Source: Flavobacteriaceae bacterium (GTDB lineage Bacteria > Bacteroidota > Bacteroidia > Flavobacteriales > Flavobacteriaceae). From it: a stretch of DNA of 50,146 nucleotides. This document shows positions 16,104 to 23,810 of the stretch, one piece after another (the first letter of the stretch is position 1; each line of letters begins with the position of its first letter). The stretch lies in assembly GCA_022425945.1 (NCBI GenBank), contig JAKMEK010000008.1, positions 1-50,146 of the forward strand. Reading direction: 5' to 3'. A program made the translations under genes and the position numbers. Below the pieces are notes generated by a model. It had not been told where the DNA came from and did no database searches. It saw only the letters and a list, made by a program, of their open reading frames with translations.

Positions 16104-17159
16104 CTATAGAATTTTATTTAAAAGATCAATATACAACGCAATTCCTTCTTCGATTTCATGCACATAGATAAATTCATCTGCCGTGTGTGAGCGCGTGGAA
16201 TCTCCAGGTCCTAATTTTAGGGAAGGACAAGAGAGTTTTGCTTGGTCGGAAAGGGTTGGAGAACCATAGGTTTCTCTTCCCAGTGCAATACCGGCTTGCA
16301 CCAAAGGGTGTTCTTCAGGGATGGAAGAGGAGTTTAAAACAATCGAGCGTGGTGTCAATTCAAGTGGTGCCTCTTTTTGTAAGAGTGCAACAATTTCCTG
16401 ATTGCTGTAACAATCATTCACCCGAACATCGATAACTAAATCTACCTGTGCAGGAACAACATTGTGTTGTTTCCCTGCATTGATTTGAGTTAGGGTTAGT
16501 TTTACTGGGCCCAGTACCTCGGATTCTTTTTCAAAAGTGAAATTATTAAGCCATTCAATTACCGCTGGTAATTTCAATAGGGGATTATCTGTGTTTGGAT
16601 GGGCTGCATGACTTGCAGTTCCCTTCACTTTTCCATCAAAAACAACCAAGCCTTTTTCGGCGATGGCCAATTGCATAAGGGTGGGTTCCCCCACTATGGC
16701 AACGTCAATGGGTGGTAGGGTTTTAAGTAGACTGTTAAGGCCTAAGGGACCCGAGCTTTCCTCCTCAGCCGTTGCAGCGATAATAAGGTTGTATTTTGGG
16801 TTGGGATGATCGTAGTAGTGTGTAAAAAGCGCCATCAGGGAGACCAAGGCTCCTCCTGCATCATTGCTCCCTAGACCATAAAGTTTTCCGTCTTCTACAT
16901 GAGGATGAAAGGGATCTTTGGTATAGGCAGAATTGGGTTTAACCGTATCGTGATGAGAATTTAAGAGCAGGGTAGGTTTTGATGGGTCATAGGCAGCATT
17001 GAATGCATAGACATTATTGTTTTCTCGCTTGGTGGGTATTTCATGTTCAACAAACCATTGTTCAATTCGCTTGGCTGTAGGGTCTTCTTCACTCGAAAAA
17101 GATTGAATGGAAATGAGGTCATGCAATAAGGCGATTGCAGCTTCTGTTAAATTTATCAT
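16104..17159 (-). CDS. argE: M20 deacylase of arginine synthesis (ArgE-like)
   Basis: This 351-residue M20 zinc peptidase has the expected ligands in order: NSHHDTVKP (first His and Asp), GSNDAGGAL (bridging Asp), ATAEEESSG (catalytic Glu pair), and GEP. Because the operon encodes an N-acylornithine carbamoyltransferase and no ornithine carbamoyltransferase, the likely substrate is N-acylcitrulline, predicted N-succinyl-L-citrulline, rather than N-acetylornithine. Its start overlaps argB by 4 bases (ATGA) and argH follows after 1 base. Family membership cannot by itself exclude succinyl-diaminopimelate desuccinylase activity, but the context strongly favours arginine synthesis. Confidence 0.9.
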   Translation of the reverse strand: MINLTEAAIALLHDLISIQSFSSEEDPTAKRIEQWFVEHEIPTKRENNNVYAFNAAYDPSKPTLLLNSHHDTVKPNSAYTKDPFHPHVEDGKLYGLGSNDAGGALVSLMALFTHYYDHPNPKYNLIIAATAEEESSGPLGLNSLLKTLPPIDVAIVGEPTLMQLAIAEKGLVVFDGKVKGTASHAAHPNTDNPLLKLPAVIEWLNNFTFEKESEVLGPVKLTLTQINAGKQHNVVPAQVDLVIDVRVNDCYSNQEIVALLQKEAPLELTPRSIVLNSSSIPEEHPLVQAGIALGRETYGSPTLSDQAKLSCPSLKLGPGDSTRSHTADEFIYVHEIEEGIALYIDLLNKIL

Positions 17160-17932
17160 TTTAGTGTGATTGATGTATAAGGGGTGTTATCGCAAATCAT
17201 TTTTGTTGATCCAATGCCCACTTCTTTGAGTCCCCCTTTTAGGGCATCAAAGCTATTGTGCAATTTGGGTAGCATACCCGCGGAGATGATGTTATTGACC
17301 AAGAGGTCAGTATAACTTGCCTCGGTGATATGTTTAATCAGTGAGTCAGGATTGTTTAGGTCTTCCATTACGCCAGCCAATTCAAAACAATAGTAAAGAA
17401 CCGTATCAAAGTGAGCAGCCATGGCTTTTCCAATTTCTGCGGCGATGGTATCGGCATTGGTATTGAATAGCTGACCTCTACCGTCATGGGTAATGGCACA
17501 ACAAACCGGGCTTATGTCTTGCTCAATAAGGCTATTGAATAAGGCGGTGTTTACTTGAGAGACATCGCCTACAAAACCATAATCAATGGCTTTAACGGGG
17601 CGTTTAATGGCTTGTATGGCATTTCCGTCGGCTCCTGACAATCCTAGCGCATTGCAACCCATGCCCTGTAAGAGGGCGACAATATTCTTGTTGAGTTGAC
17701 CACCGTAAATTCCTGTTATAAGTTCAAGGGTAGCAGCATCGGTAACCCGACGTCCATCCTTCATTTGCACTGGAATGCCTAATTTTTCCGCCCATAGGCT
17801 GGCCTTTTTTCCGCCGCCATGTACCAATACCTTGTGTCCATCGAGTGCAGCAAAATCGGCTAAAAAAACAGCTAATTTTTTAGGATCCTCGATGACTGCA
17901 CCGCCAATTTTTACAATGGATAGTTTAGGCAT
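17156..17932 (-). CDS. argB: N-acylglutamate kinase
   Basis: This 258-residue amino acid kinase phosphorylates the gamma-carboxylate of N-acetylglutamate, or here probably N-succinylglutamate. Seen are the N-terminal KIGGAVIEDP phosphate loop, VLVHGGGKKAS, the substrate segment KDGRRVTDAATLE, and the C-terminal ISAGMLPKLHNSFDAL with its catalytic lysine. The length is that of the short, arginine-insensitive E. coli type; there is no N-terminal helix extension of the feedback-inhibited hexameric kinases. It overlaps argF' by 8 bases and the argE-like gene by 4. Confidence 0.95.
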   Translation of the reverse strand: MPKLSIVKIGGAVIEDPKKLAVFLADFAALDGHKVLVHGGGKKASLWAEKLGIPVQMKDGRRVTDAATLELITGIYGGQLNKNIVALLQGMGCNALGLSGADGNAIQAIKRPVKAIDYGFVGDVSQVNTALFNSLIEQDISPVCCAITHDGRGQLFNTNADTIAAEIGKAMAAHFDTVLYYCFELAGVMEDLNNPDSLIKHITEASYTDLLVNNIISAGMLPKLHNSFDALKGGLKEVGIGSTKMICDNTPYTSITLK

Positions 17933-18872
17933 GATCGAGCAATGTTTTTAGTACCGCCTGCGCAGCAAAGGTTCGGTTATTGGCTTGTTCAATGACCAAT
18001 GAATTGGGACCGTCCAATACTCCGTCAGCAGCGACTATATTACGTCGAATCGGTAAACAATGCATGAATTTTGCTTCATTGGTTAGTTGCATTTTTTCAG
18101 GAGTAATCATCCAATCGGCATCTGTCCGTAAAATTTCACCATACTGACTATAGGAACACCAGTTTTTGGCGTAGACAAAATCAGCCCCAACCAAGGCTTC
18201 TTCTTGATTGTGTATGATGGGGATGTTTTTGGTGATCTTCGGATCCAAATCATAACCTTCAGGGTTAGCTATCACATAGTCTGCATCACGTAATTGCATC
18301 ATCTGGGTAAAAGAATTTCCCACGGCATGCGGTAATGCCTTGGGGTGAGGTGCCCATGTGAGCACAACCTTTGGGCGATGAGGAGTTGCATGCTCCTCTA
18401 GGGTTAGGGCATCTGCAAGAGATTGCAGTGGATGTCCAGTAGCACTTTCCATATTGATGACTGGGATGGAAGCGTATTTGGCAAAGCTATTCAATACAAT
18501 CTCTGCTTCGTCTTGTTCTTTATTGTTTAGACTGGCAAAAGCACGAATGGCTACCATATCGCAATACTGAGATACCACCGCGGCAGCTTCCCGTACGTGT
18601 TCCGAACGAATGCCCCGCATTTCGGTACCATCTTCAAATTCCAAAGCCCATGCTTCGTTTGAAAAGTTCATCACTATGGTATTGAAACCTAAATTTTGGG
18701 CAGCTTTTTGTGTGCTTAGCCGTGTACGAAGACTAGGGTTAAAAAAAAGTAAGCCTAAGGTTTTACGTTTACCGGCAGTTTCATGCGCATAAGGATCCGC
18801 TTTCAACTGTTTAGCCAACGAAAGGGTCTGCTCAAAATTTGGAAGATCGTTTAATGAGATAAAGTGTTTCAT
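17925..18872 (-). CDS. argF': N-succinyl-L-ornithine carbamoyltransferase
   Basis: This 315-residue transcarbamylase has the carbamoyl phosphate loop as FFNPSLRTRLST (about 43-54) instead of STRTS, the substrate segment HPLQSLADAL, and HCLPIRR near the C-terminus. It belongs to the acylornithine branch (AOTCase/SOTCase), not the ornithine enzymes. The specificity position aligning with Glu92 of Xanthomonas AOTCase and Pro90 of Bacteroides SOTCase is Ser90 here, in RGIRSEHV. From memory, replacing that Glu by Ser, Pro or Val converts the acetyl enzyme to succinyl use, so N-succinylornithine is predicted. It overlaps argD by 4 bases. Confidence 0.92.
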   Translation of the reverse strand: MKHFISLNDLPNFEQTLSLAKQLKADPYAHETAGKRKTLGLLFFNPSLRTRLSTQKAAQNLGFNTIVMNFSNEAWALEFEDGTEMRGIRSEHVREAAAVVSQYCDMVAIRAFASLNNKEQDEAEIVLNSFAKYASIPVINMESATGHPLQSLADALTLEEHATPHRPKVVLTWAPHPKALPHAVGNSFTQMMQLRDADYVIANPEGYDLDPKITKNIPIIHNQEEALVGADFVYAKNWCSYSQYGEILRTDADWMITPEKMQLTNEAKFMHCLPIRRNIVAADGVLDGPNSLVIEQANNRTFAAQAVLKTLLDHA

Positions 18873-20008
18873 GCTGCAATGGTTTTCAATGCGATTTCAA
18901 GTTGTGTGAAAAAGAAATCAATGTGTTTTTGTTCTACAGTAAGTGGAGGAAGGATGCGTAATAAGTTCTTATTACTGCTGCCCCCTGTAAAGATCCTGTG
19001 GGTGTAGATCAATTCTTTGCGTAAGGGGCCTACTTCAAAATCAAATTCAAGACCAAGCATAAGCCCTCTACCCTTGATTATTTTTACTCCATCAATATTC
19101 TGTGCCTTTTGATAGAAGTATTCACCCAAGTCTTTTGCATGCGCTTGTAATTTTTCTTCTTTGAGGACATCTAACACTGCCAAGGAGGCTGCACAGGCGA
19201 GGTGATTTCCACCAAAAGTGGTTCCTAGCATTCCATATTTAGCTTCAATGGAAGGATGCACCAAAATGCCTCCTACGGGAAAACCATTTCCCATACCCTT
19301 GGCCATACAAATGATATGCGGTTCAATGCGGTATTTTTGATAAGCAAAGAAAGTACCCGTTCGACCAAAACCGGCCTGAACTTCGTCGGCAATTAAACAG
19401 GCTGAATATTCATTACACAAACGCTCCATGGCATAAACAAATGTTTCTGAAGGTTCATCTAATCCACCTACACCTTGAATGGCTTCGAAAATAACGGCAC
19501 AAACATCTCCTTTTTTTAATTCGTTTTCGAGTGCCTTTTCATCGTTAAAAGGAAGGAAGGTTACCTTTTGTTGTTGGTTCAAAGGTGCATTGATACTAGG
19601 ATTATCGGTTGCAGCTACTGCGGCACTGGTTCTTCCGTGAAAGGCATGATCAAAGGCGATGATGCGTGCCTTGTCTGTGTGAAAAGAGGCAAGTTTTAAG
19701 GCATTCTCATTGGCTTCTGCCCCCGAACTACACAAGAACAATTGATAGTCATGACAACAAGATTGTTCTCCAATAGCATTGGCCAAATCGTGTTGTAATG
19801 GATTTTGAATTGCATTGGAATAAAATCCAATTTGGTGCATTTGTTGGGTTAGGCGTTCCAAATAGCGGGGATGACCATGTCCAATGGAAATTACTGCGTG
19901 TCCACCATACAAGTCAAGGTATTCGTTCCCATTTTGGTCATATACATAAACATCTTTGGCCCTTACTGGGGTGACATCATACAGGGGGTAAACATCAAAT
20001 AATTTCAT
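18869..20008 (-). CDS. argD: N-acylornithine aminotransferase
   Basis: This 379-residue class III PLP aminotransferase converts N-acylglutamate semialdehyde to N-acylornithine, with glutamate as donor. Visible are SSGAEANENALKLA (PLP phosphate contact), FDHAFHGRT, IADEVQAGFGRTG (Asp contacting the pyridine N) and the PLP lysine in AKGMGNGFP. I use ATG 20008, which leaves 1 base after the proC stop; an in-frame start 33 bases further up would lie inside proC and add an uncharacteristic N-terminus. The 3' end overlaps argF' by ATGA. Confidence 0.95.
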   Translation of the reverse strand: MKLFDVYPLYDVTPVRAKDVYVYDQNGNEYLDLYGGHAVISIGHGHPRYLERLTQQMHQIGFYSNAIQNPLQHDLANAIGEQSCCHDYQLFLCSSGAEANENALKLASFHTDKARIIAFDHAFHGRTSAAVAATDNPSINAPLNQQQKVTFLPFNDEKALENELKKGDVCAVIFEAIQGVGGLDEPSETFVYAMERLCNEYSACLIADEVQAGFGRTGTFFAYQKYRIEPHIICMAKGMGNGFPVGGILVHPSIEAKYGMLGTTFGGNHLACAASLAVLDVLKEEKLQAHAKDLGEYFYQKAQNIDGVKIIKGRGLMLGLEFDFEVGPLRKELIYTHRIFTGGSSNKNLLRILPPLTVEQKHIDFFFTQLEIALKTIAA

Positions 20009-20009
20009 T

Positions 20010-20804
20010 TTATTGAGTAGATATTTCGTTGATTTTTTCAAAAGAAGCCACTAGGCCTTGGATAAGTGACGAGCTGAGTCCTTGGTGCTCCATTTCATTT
20101 AAACCAGTAATGGTACAGCCTCTTGGGGTAGTTACTTTATCGATTTCTTGTTCAGGATGGGTGTCAGTTTCGATCAGCAGCGATGCTGCACCAAGGGCAG
20201 TATGCATCGACATCATCATGGCTTCTTTCGCATCGAAGCCCAATTGAACACCCCCTTGGGTTGTAGCACGAATGAGACGCATCCAAAAGGCGATTCCACT
20301 GGCACAAATAACTGTTGCTGCCTGCATGTGTTCTTCTTCAATGATGATGGAAGTTCCAAGTCCATTAAAAATTGCAGATGCGATGGCTATGCGTTTTTCT
20401 CCTACAGTATTAGAGCACAAACACGTCATGGATTTCCCAACGGATATCGCTGTGTTTGGCATACTTCTAATGATCGGAAAAGTAGACCCAATTAATGCTT
20501 CAATGCGACTTATTTTGAATCCTGTGATGGTAGAAATAAGGACATGCTTTTCAGTTAAAAGATGTTTTATTTCTTCCAAGATTCCCTCCATTTGACTGGG
20601 TTGAACGGCAAAAATGAGAATGTCTGCATTTTTAACTGCTTCGATGTTGTCGTAGGTTACCGTTACATTTTTGGTGTTGTTCCATTCATTTAGGGAAGAA
20701 GGGTTGCGTTTGGTTAAATAGAGGGTTGTAATGGCATTGTTGATGACCAGCCCTTTGGCAATGCTCAGTCCTAAATTCCCAGTTCCAATGATGGCTATTT
20801 TCAT
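20010..20804 (-). CDS. proC: Pyrroline-5-carboxylate reductase
   Basis: This 264-residue NAD(P)H enzyme makes proline from pyrroline-5-carboxylate. It has the Rossmann motif IIGTGNLG at the N-terminus, MPNTAISVG, and the C-terminal family block TTPRGCTITGLNEMEHQG. The ATG at 20804 (MKIAIIGTGNLG) is chosen over an upstream in-frame start because family members begin right at the Rossmann strand; it leaves 11 bases after argC. Its place between argC and argD links proline synthesis to arginine synthesis. proA and proB are not in this window. Confidence 0.93.
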   Translation of the reverse strand: MKIAIIGTGNLGLSIAKGLVINNAITTLYLTKRNPSSLNEWNNTKNVTVTYDNIEAVKNADILIFAVQPSQMEGILEEIKHLLTEKHVLISTITGFKISRIEALIGSTFPIIRSMPNTAISVGKSMTCLCSNTVGEKRIAIASAIFNGLGTSIIIEEEHMQAATVICASGIAFWMRLIRATTQGGVQLGFDAKEAMMMSMHTALGAASLLIETDTHPEQEIDKVTTPRGCTITGLNEMEHQGLSSSLIQGLVASFEKINEISTQ

Positions 20805-20815
20805 GTGTTCTTGAT

Positions 20816-21790
20816 TTAAAAAATACTTGCTTTTAGTTGAAGACCCAAGGTCTCTTCCCAACCCATAATGAGGTTGAGGTTTTGTATCGCCTGCCCTGAA
20901 GCGCCTTTAATGAGGTTGTCTATCACAGCAGTAATCAACAATTGATCACCGTGTTTGTGTAAATGCAAAAAGCACTGATTGGTGTTGACGACCAATTTGA
21001 GGTTAACCTCTTTTTTAGCTACCTGAGTAAAAGGAGCGTCTTTGTAGAAGTCGTTATAAAGTGTGTAGGCCTCCTCCAAACTTCCTTCGAACTTGGTATA
21101 GGCGGAGGCAAAAATTCCTCTTGTAAAATCGCCACGTTGGGGTAAGAAAAGGACGTCTACGTCATTTCCCTGTAAATGGCCAATAGTCTCACCAATTTCA
21201 CCCAAATGTTGATGTGTAAAAGGTTTGTACCAAGAGAGGTTATTGTTTCGCCAGGTGAAATGTGTGGTAGGGGACAAACTCACTCCCGCACCCGTACTTC
21301 CTGTAGTTGCATTCACATGCACCGTTTCGGTAAGTTTTGCTGCCTTTGCTAGGGGGAGTAGTGCTAACTGAATGGCTGTGGCAAAACATCCTGGATTTGC
21401 GATGGCAGTCGCTTTTTCTATGGTTGTTTTGTTGGTTTCTGGTAATCCATAGATGAACTCTCTTCCGCTGAAATGTGCATCATTATTTAGACGAAAGTCA
21501 TTGCTTAGGTCGATAATGATTGTTGAGGCCGAAAAGCTGTACTGTTCCAAGAATGCACTTGAATTTCCATGACCAAGACATAAAAATAGTACTTCTATTT
21601 CGGGATTAATTTTATCGGTAAAATTCAAATCTAGTGTTCCCAATAGATCTTGATGGGTGTCACTGATGGGTGTTCCTGGTCGGGTGGTACTGTATACAAA
21701 ATCAAGCGCCAAAGCGGGATGATTTACGACTAAGCGAATGAGTTCTCCTCCGGTATAACCAGAACCTCCTATTATTCCTACTGTTTTCAT
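20816..21790 (-). CDS. argC: N-acyl-gamma-glutamyl-phosphate reductase
   Basis: This 324-residue NADPH enzyme reduces N-acylglutamyl phosphate to the semialdehyde. It has the N-terminal IIGGSGYTGGELIRLV, the catalytic cysteine in IANPGCFATAIQ, and the conserved HQHLGEI and PQRGDFTRGI segments. Length fits the family. It overlaps argG by 4 bases (ATGA), so translation is likely coupled. Confidence 0.96.
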   Translation of the reverse strand: MKTVGIIGGSGYTGGELIRLVVNHPALALDFVYSTTRPGTPISDTHQDLLGTLDLNFTDKINPEIEVLFLCLGHGNSSAFLEQYSFSASTIIIDLSNDFRLNNDAHFSGREFIYGLPETNKTTIEKATAIANPGCFATAIQLALLPLAKAAKLTETVHVNATTGSTGAGVSLSPTTHFTWRNNNLSWYKPFTHQHLGEIGETIGHLQGNDVDVLFLPQRGDFTRGIFASAYTKFEGSLEEAYTLYNDFYKDAPFTQVAKKEVNLKLVVNTNQCFLHLHKHGDQLLITAVIDNLIKGASGQAIQNLNLIMGWEETLGLQLKASIF

Positions 21791-22977
21791 TTCTTTGATG
21801 AGTTGTTTACACTTCCGTAAATCTTATGAGCATTGGCTGATATCTTGATAAAGCCTTTGGCATCATCGGCCGTCCACCCTTTATTCATTTCTCCGTAACT
21901 GCCAAAGGAAGCATTCATGAGATCGTTTGCTGAGGAAACGCCTTCCAATTCAAAGCGGTAGGGGTGTAGAGTGACATACACCTCTCCATTAACGGTCTGC
22001 TGACTGCTTTCTAAAAAGCTTTCTATATCGCGCATTACGGCATCCAGATAATTTCCTTCATGCAATTGCATACCATAAAAATTAGCCAACTGTTCTTTTT
22101 GGTGCTGCTGCCATTTTGTTTGGGTATGTTTTTCCAGTAAATGGTGGGCTTTGATGATCAATAGCGGTGCGGCTGCCTCGAAACCAACCCGACCTTTGAT
22201 CCCGATGATGGTGTCACCAACATGAATATCTCGTCCAATTGCGTATTCTTTTGCGATTTCTTGCAGTGATTGTATCAGTTCTACTGGGCTACCTTGGGCA
22301 CCATTCAAACCAACCAATTCCCCTTTTTCAAACCGTAGAATAACTTTTTTGGGGGTGCTTGCTGTCAATTGACTTGGATAAGCAGATTCGGGTAGACTTT
22401 GGTGTGAGGTAAGGGTTTCGCTTCCACCAACACTGGTCCCCCACAAGCCTTGGTTGATGGAGTACTGTGCTTTTTCCCAAGACAGTTCAATGCCTTGGCT
22501 TTTGAGGTAGTCAATTTCTGCTTCGCGCGAAAGTTGTTGGTCACGAATGGGAGTGATGATTTCTATGTTAGGTGCGAGTACTTGAAAAATCAAATCAAAA
22601 CGCACTTGGTCGTTTCCTGCTCCCGTACTTCCATGGGCAATATATTTTCCATCAATGCTTTTGGCGTATTCAATGATCTCGATGGCTTGAACAATGCGCT
22701 CGGCGCTTACAGAAAGCGGGTAAGTATTATTTTTCAATACATTTCCAAAGATCAAATACTTGACAATTTTGGCATAAAAGGTTTCCAGAGCGTCAATCGA
22801 TTTATAGGTGGTTGCACCCATAGCGTATGCTTTTTCTTCCTGTTCCTTAATTTCTTCGGCTGAAAATCCACCGGTATTAACACTTACAGCATGAACTTCA
22901 TAGCCATCTTGCGAAAGCGTTTTGAGACAATAAGAAGTGTCGAGGCCGCCGCTGTAGGCGAGAACTAATTTTTTCAT
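21787..22977 (-). CDS. argG: Argininosuccinate synthase
   Basis: This 396-residue enzyme joins citrulline and aspartate using ATP. The ATP pyrophosphatase loop AYSGGLDTSYCL opens the protein, followed by GSTGAGNDQVRFD, ERIVQAIEII and the GRDIHVGDTIIGIKGRVGFEAA block. I start at ATG 22977 (MKKLVLAYSGG); an in-frame start 24 bases upstream would overlap the GNAT gene. The junction with the GNAT is TAA-A-ATG, the same spacing seen between proC and argD. It is the second gene of the operon. Confidence 0.96.
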   Translation of the reverse strand: MKKLVLAYSGGLDTSYCLKTLSQDGYEVHAVSVNTGGFSAEEIKEQEEKAYAMGATTYKSIDALETFYAKIVKYLIFGNVLKNNTYPLSVSAERIVQAIEIIEYAKSIDGKYIAHGSTGAGNDQVRFDLIFQVLAPNIEIITPIRDQQLSREAEIDYLKSQGIELSWEKAQYSINQGLWGTSVGGSETLTSHQSLPESAYPSQLTASTPKKVILRFEKGELVGLNGAQGSPVELIQSLQEIAKEYAIGRDIHVGDTIIGIKGRVGFEAAAPLLIIKAHHLLEKHTQTKWQQHQKEQLANFYGMQLHEGNYLDAVMRDIESFLESSQQTVNGEVYVTLHPYRFELEGVSSANDLMNASFGSYGEMNKGWTADDAKGFIKISANAHKIYGSVNNSSKK

Positions 22978-22978
22978 T

Positions 22979-23560
22979 TTATTTTCTTTTAAAGAGGCCA
23001 CTCAAAAAGGTGGTGGTTTTAGATTCGGTTTTCTTTTTTTCATTTGGATCGTGCAACATTCCTGTACACAGGCAAAGCTTTCGCTCAGTGCGTGTGAGTA
23101 CATCAAAGTTTTTGCAGGTTTGACAGCCTTTCCAAAATTCTGGATCATCGGTTAGTTCAGAAAAATGTACAGGTTTATACCCAAGGTCATAGTTGATTTT
23201 CATGACGGCCTGTCCGGTGGTTATCCCAAATATTTTTGCTCCCGGAAATTTCTTCAACGAAAGGTCAAAAACGCGTTTCTTGATGCGTTTTGCTAAACCT
23301 TGTCCACGAAAGCCTGGGGAAACAATGAGTCCTGAATGTGCAACATATTTACCGTGTCCCCATACTTCAATGTAGCAAAAACCGGCAAAGTCATCTTCTT
23401 CAAAGGCGATGACAGCATTTCCATTTTGCATCTTTTCAATGATATAGGCTGGAGAGCGTTGTGCAATACCCGTTCCACGGTCTTTTGCCGATTCTTCGAT
23501 GGTTTGACTAATGATTTTTGCGAAATGTATGTGCTGAGGTCCAGCGTTAACAATTTCCAT
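22979..23560 (-). CDS. GNAT acyltransferase, candidate N-acylglutamate synthase
   Basis: This 193-residue protein heads the arginine operon. A GNAT domain covers about residues 1-135, with the acyl-CoA pyrophosphate loop SPGFRGQGLAKRI (81-93). A cysteine-bearing tail follows: CQTC (146-149) and CLC (163-165), which could bind a metal, then a Lys/Thr-rich end. The operon encodes every arginine-pathway step from kinase to lyase but no ArgA, ArgJ or known N-acylglutamate synthase, so this protein is the natural candidate to acylate glutamate, probably from succinyl-CoA. I recall a related Bacteroides GNAT being assigned that role genetically but cannot verify it here. An unrelated acetylation role remains possible. 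Confidence 0.8.
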   Translation of the reverse strand: MEIVNAGPQHIHFAKIISQTIEESAKDRGTGIAQRSPAYIIEKMQNGNAVIAFEEDDFAGFCYIEVWGHGKYVAHSGLIVSPGFRGQGLAKRIKKRVFDLSLKKFPGAKIFGITTGQAVMKINYDLGYKPVHFSELTDDPEFWKGCQTCKNFDVLTRTERKLCLCTGMLHDPNEKKKTESKTTTFLSGLFKRK

Positions 23561-23718
23561 GGGAAATGGTTTTTAAGGATAAAAAAAAGTGAATATGCTT
23601 GTGGTGAGAGCGGAATCGGACACACCTGGATTCCATAAATGTATTAGACCCCCAAGGGGCGACGAACACGCGGAAAGCGAGGTGAAACGAACGGTACAAT
23701 AGATCTTGTTATCATAAT
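23561..23718 (-). promoter_or_regulatory. Possible structured 5' leader of the arginine operon
   Basis: From the predicted transcription start (about 23718) to the GNAT ATG there are about 155 untranslated bases, long compared with the roughly 13-20-base leaders predicted elsewhere here. The minus strand holds CCCC-TTG-GGGG, then GGAATC...GATTCC, which competes for bases with GGTG...CACC, and a run of eight T (23588-23581) just before the coding region. Mutually exclusive hairpins before a T-run could mean attenuation or ligand sensing. The stems are short, so this is a weak call. Confidence 0.3.
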
Positions 23719-23724
23719 ACACTG

Positions 23725-23756
23725 CAAAAATGCACCAAATTATTCAGTAAACCAAA
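23725..23756 (-). promoter_or_regulatory. Promoter of the arginine operon
   Basis: On the minus strand, -33 TTTG (23756-23753) is followed after exactly 20 bases by CATTTTTG (23732-23725), one mismatch from TAnnTTTG. This is the best -33/-7 pair upstream of the GNAT. The -7 box sits in the symmetric sequence TGCATTTTTGCA, which might be bound by a repressor. Confidence 0.5.
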
Positions 23757-23798
23757 TTCTACTGCTTCCTCAGGGCCTTTTTTACTTTTTTAAAACAT

Positions 23799-23806
23799 TA
23801 TCTTTG
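23799..23806 (+). promoter_or_regulatory. -7 promoter element of tilS
   Basis: TATCTTTG is an exact TAnnTTTG match ending 4 bases before the GTG start codon at 23811. Transcription would begin at or within a few bases of the start codon, implying a leaderless or nearly leaderless mRNA. No -33 TTG is evident. Confidence 0.45.
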
Positions 23807-23810
23807 TCCT

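Noticed and set aside
23600-23690. tRNA-like stretch (a sequence resembling a T-arm and 3' end on the minus strand)
   Set aside because: No acceptor, D or T stem pairs properly, so it is not a tRNA. I treat the region as part of the possible arginine operon leader.
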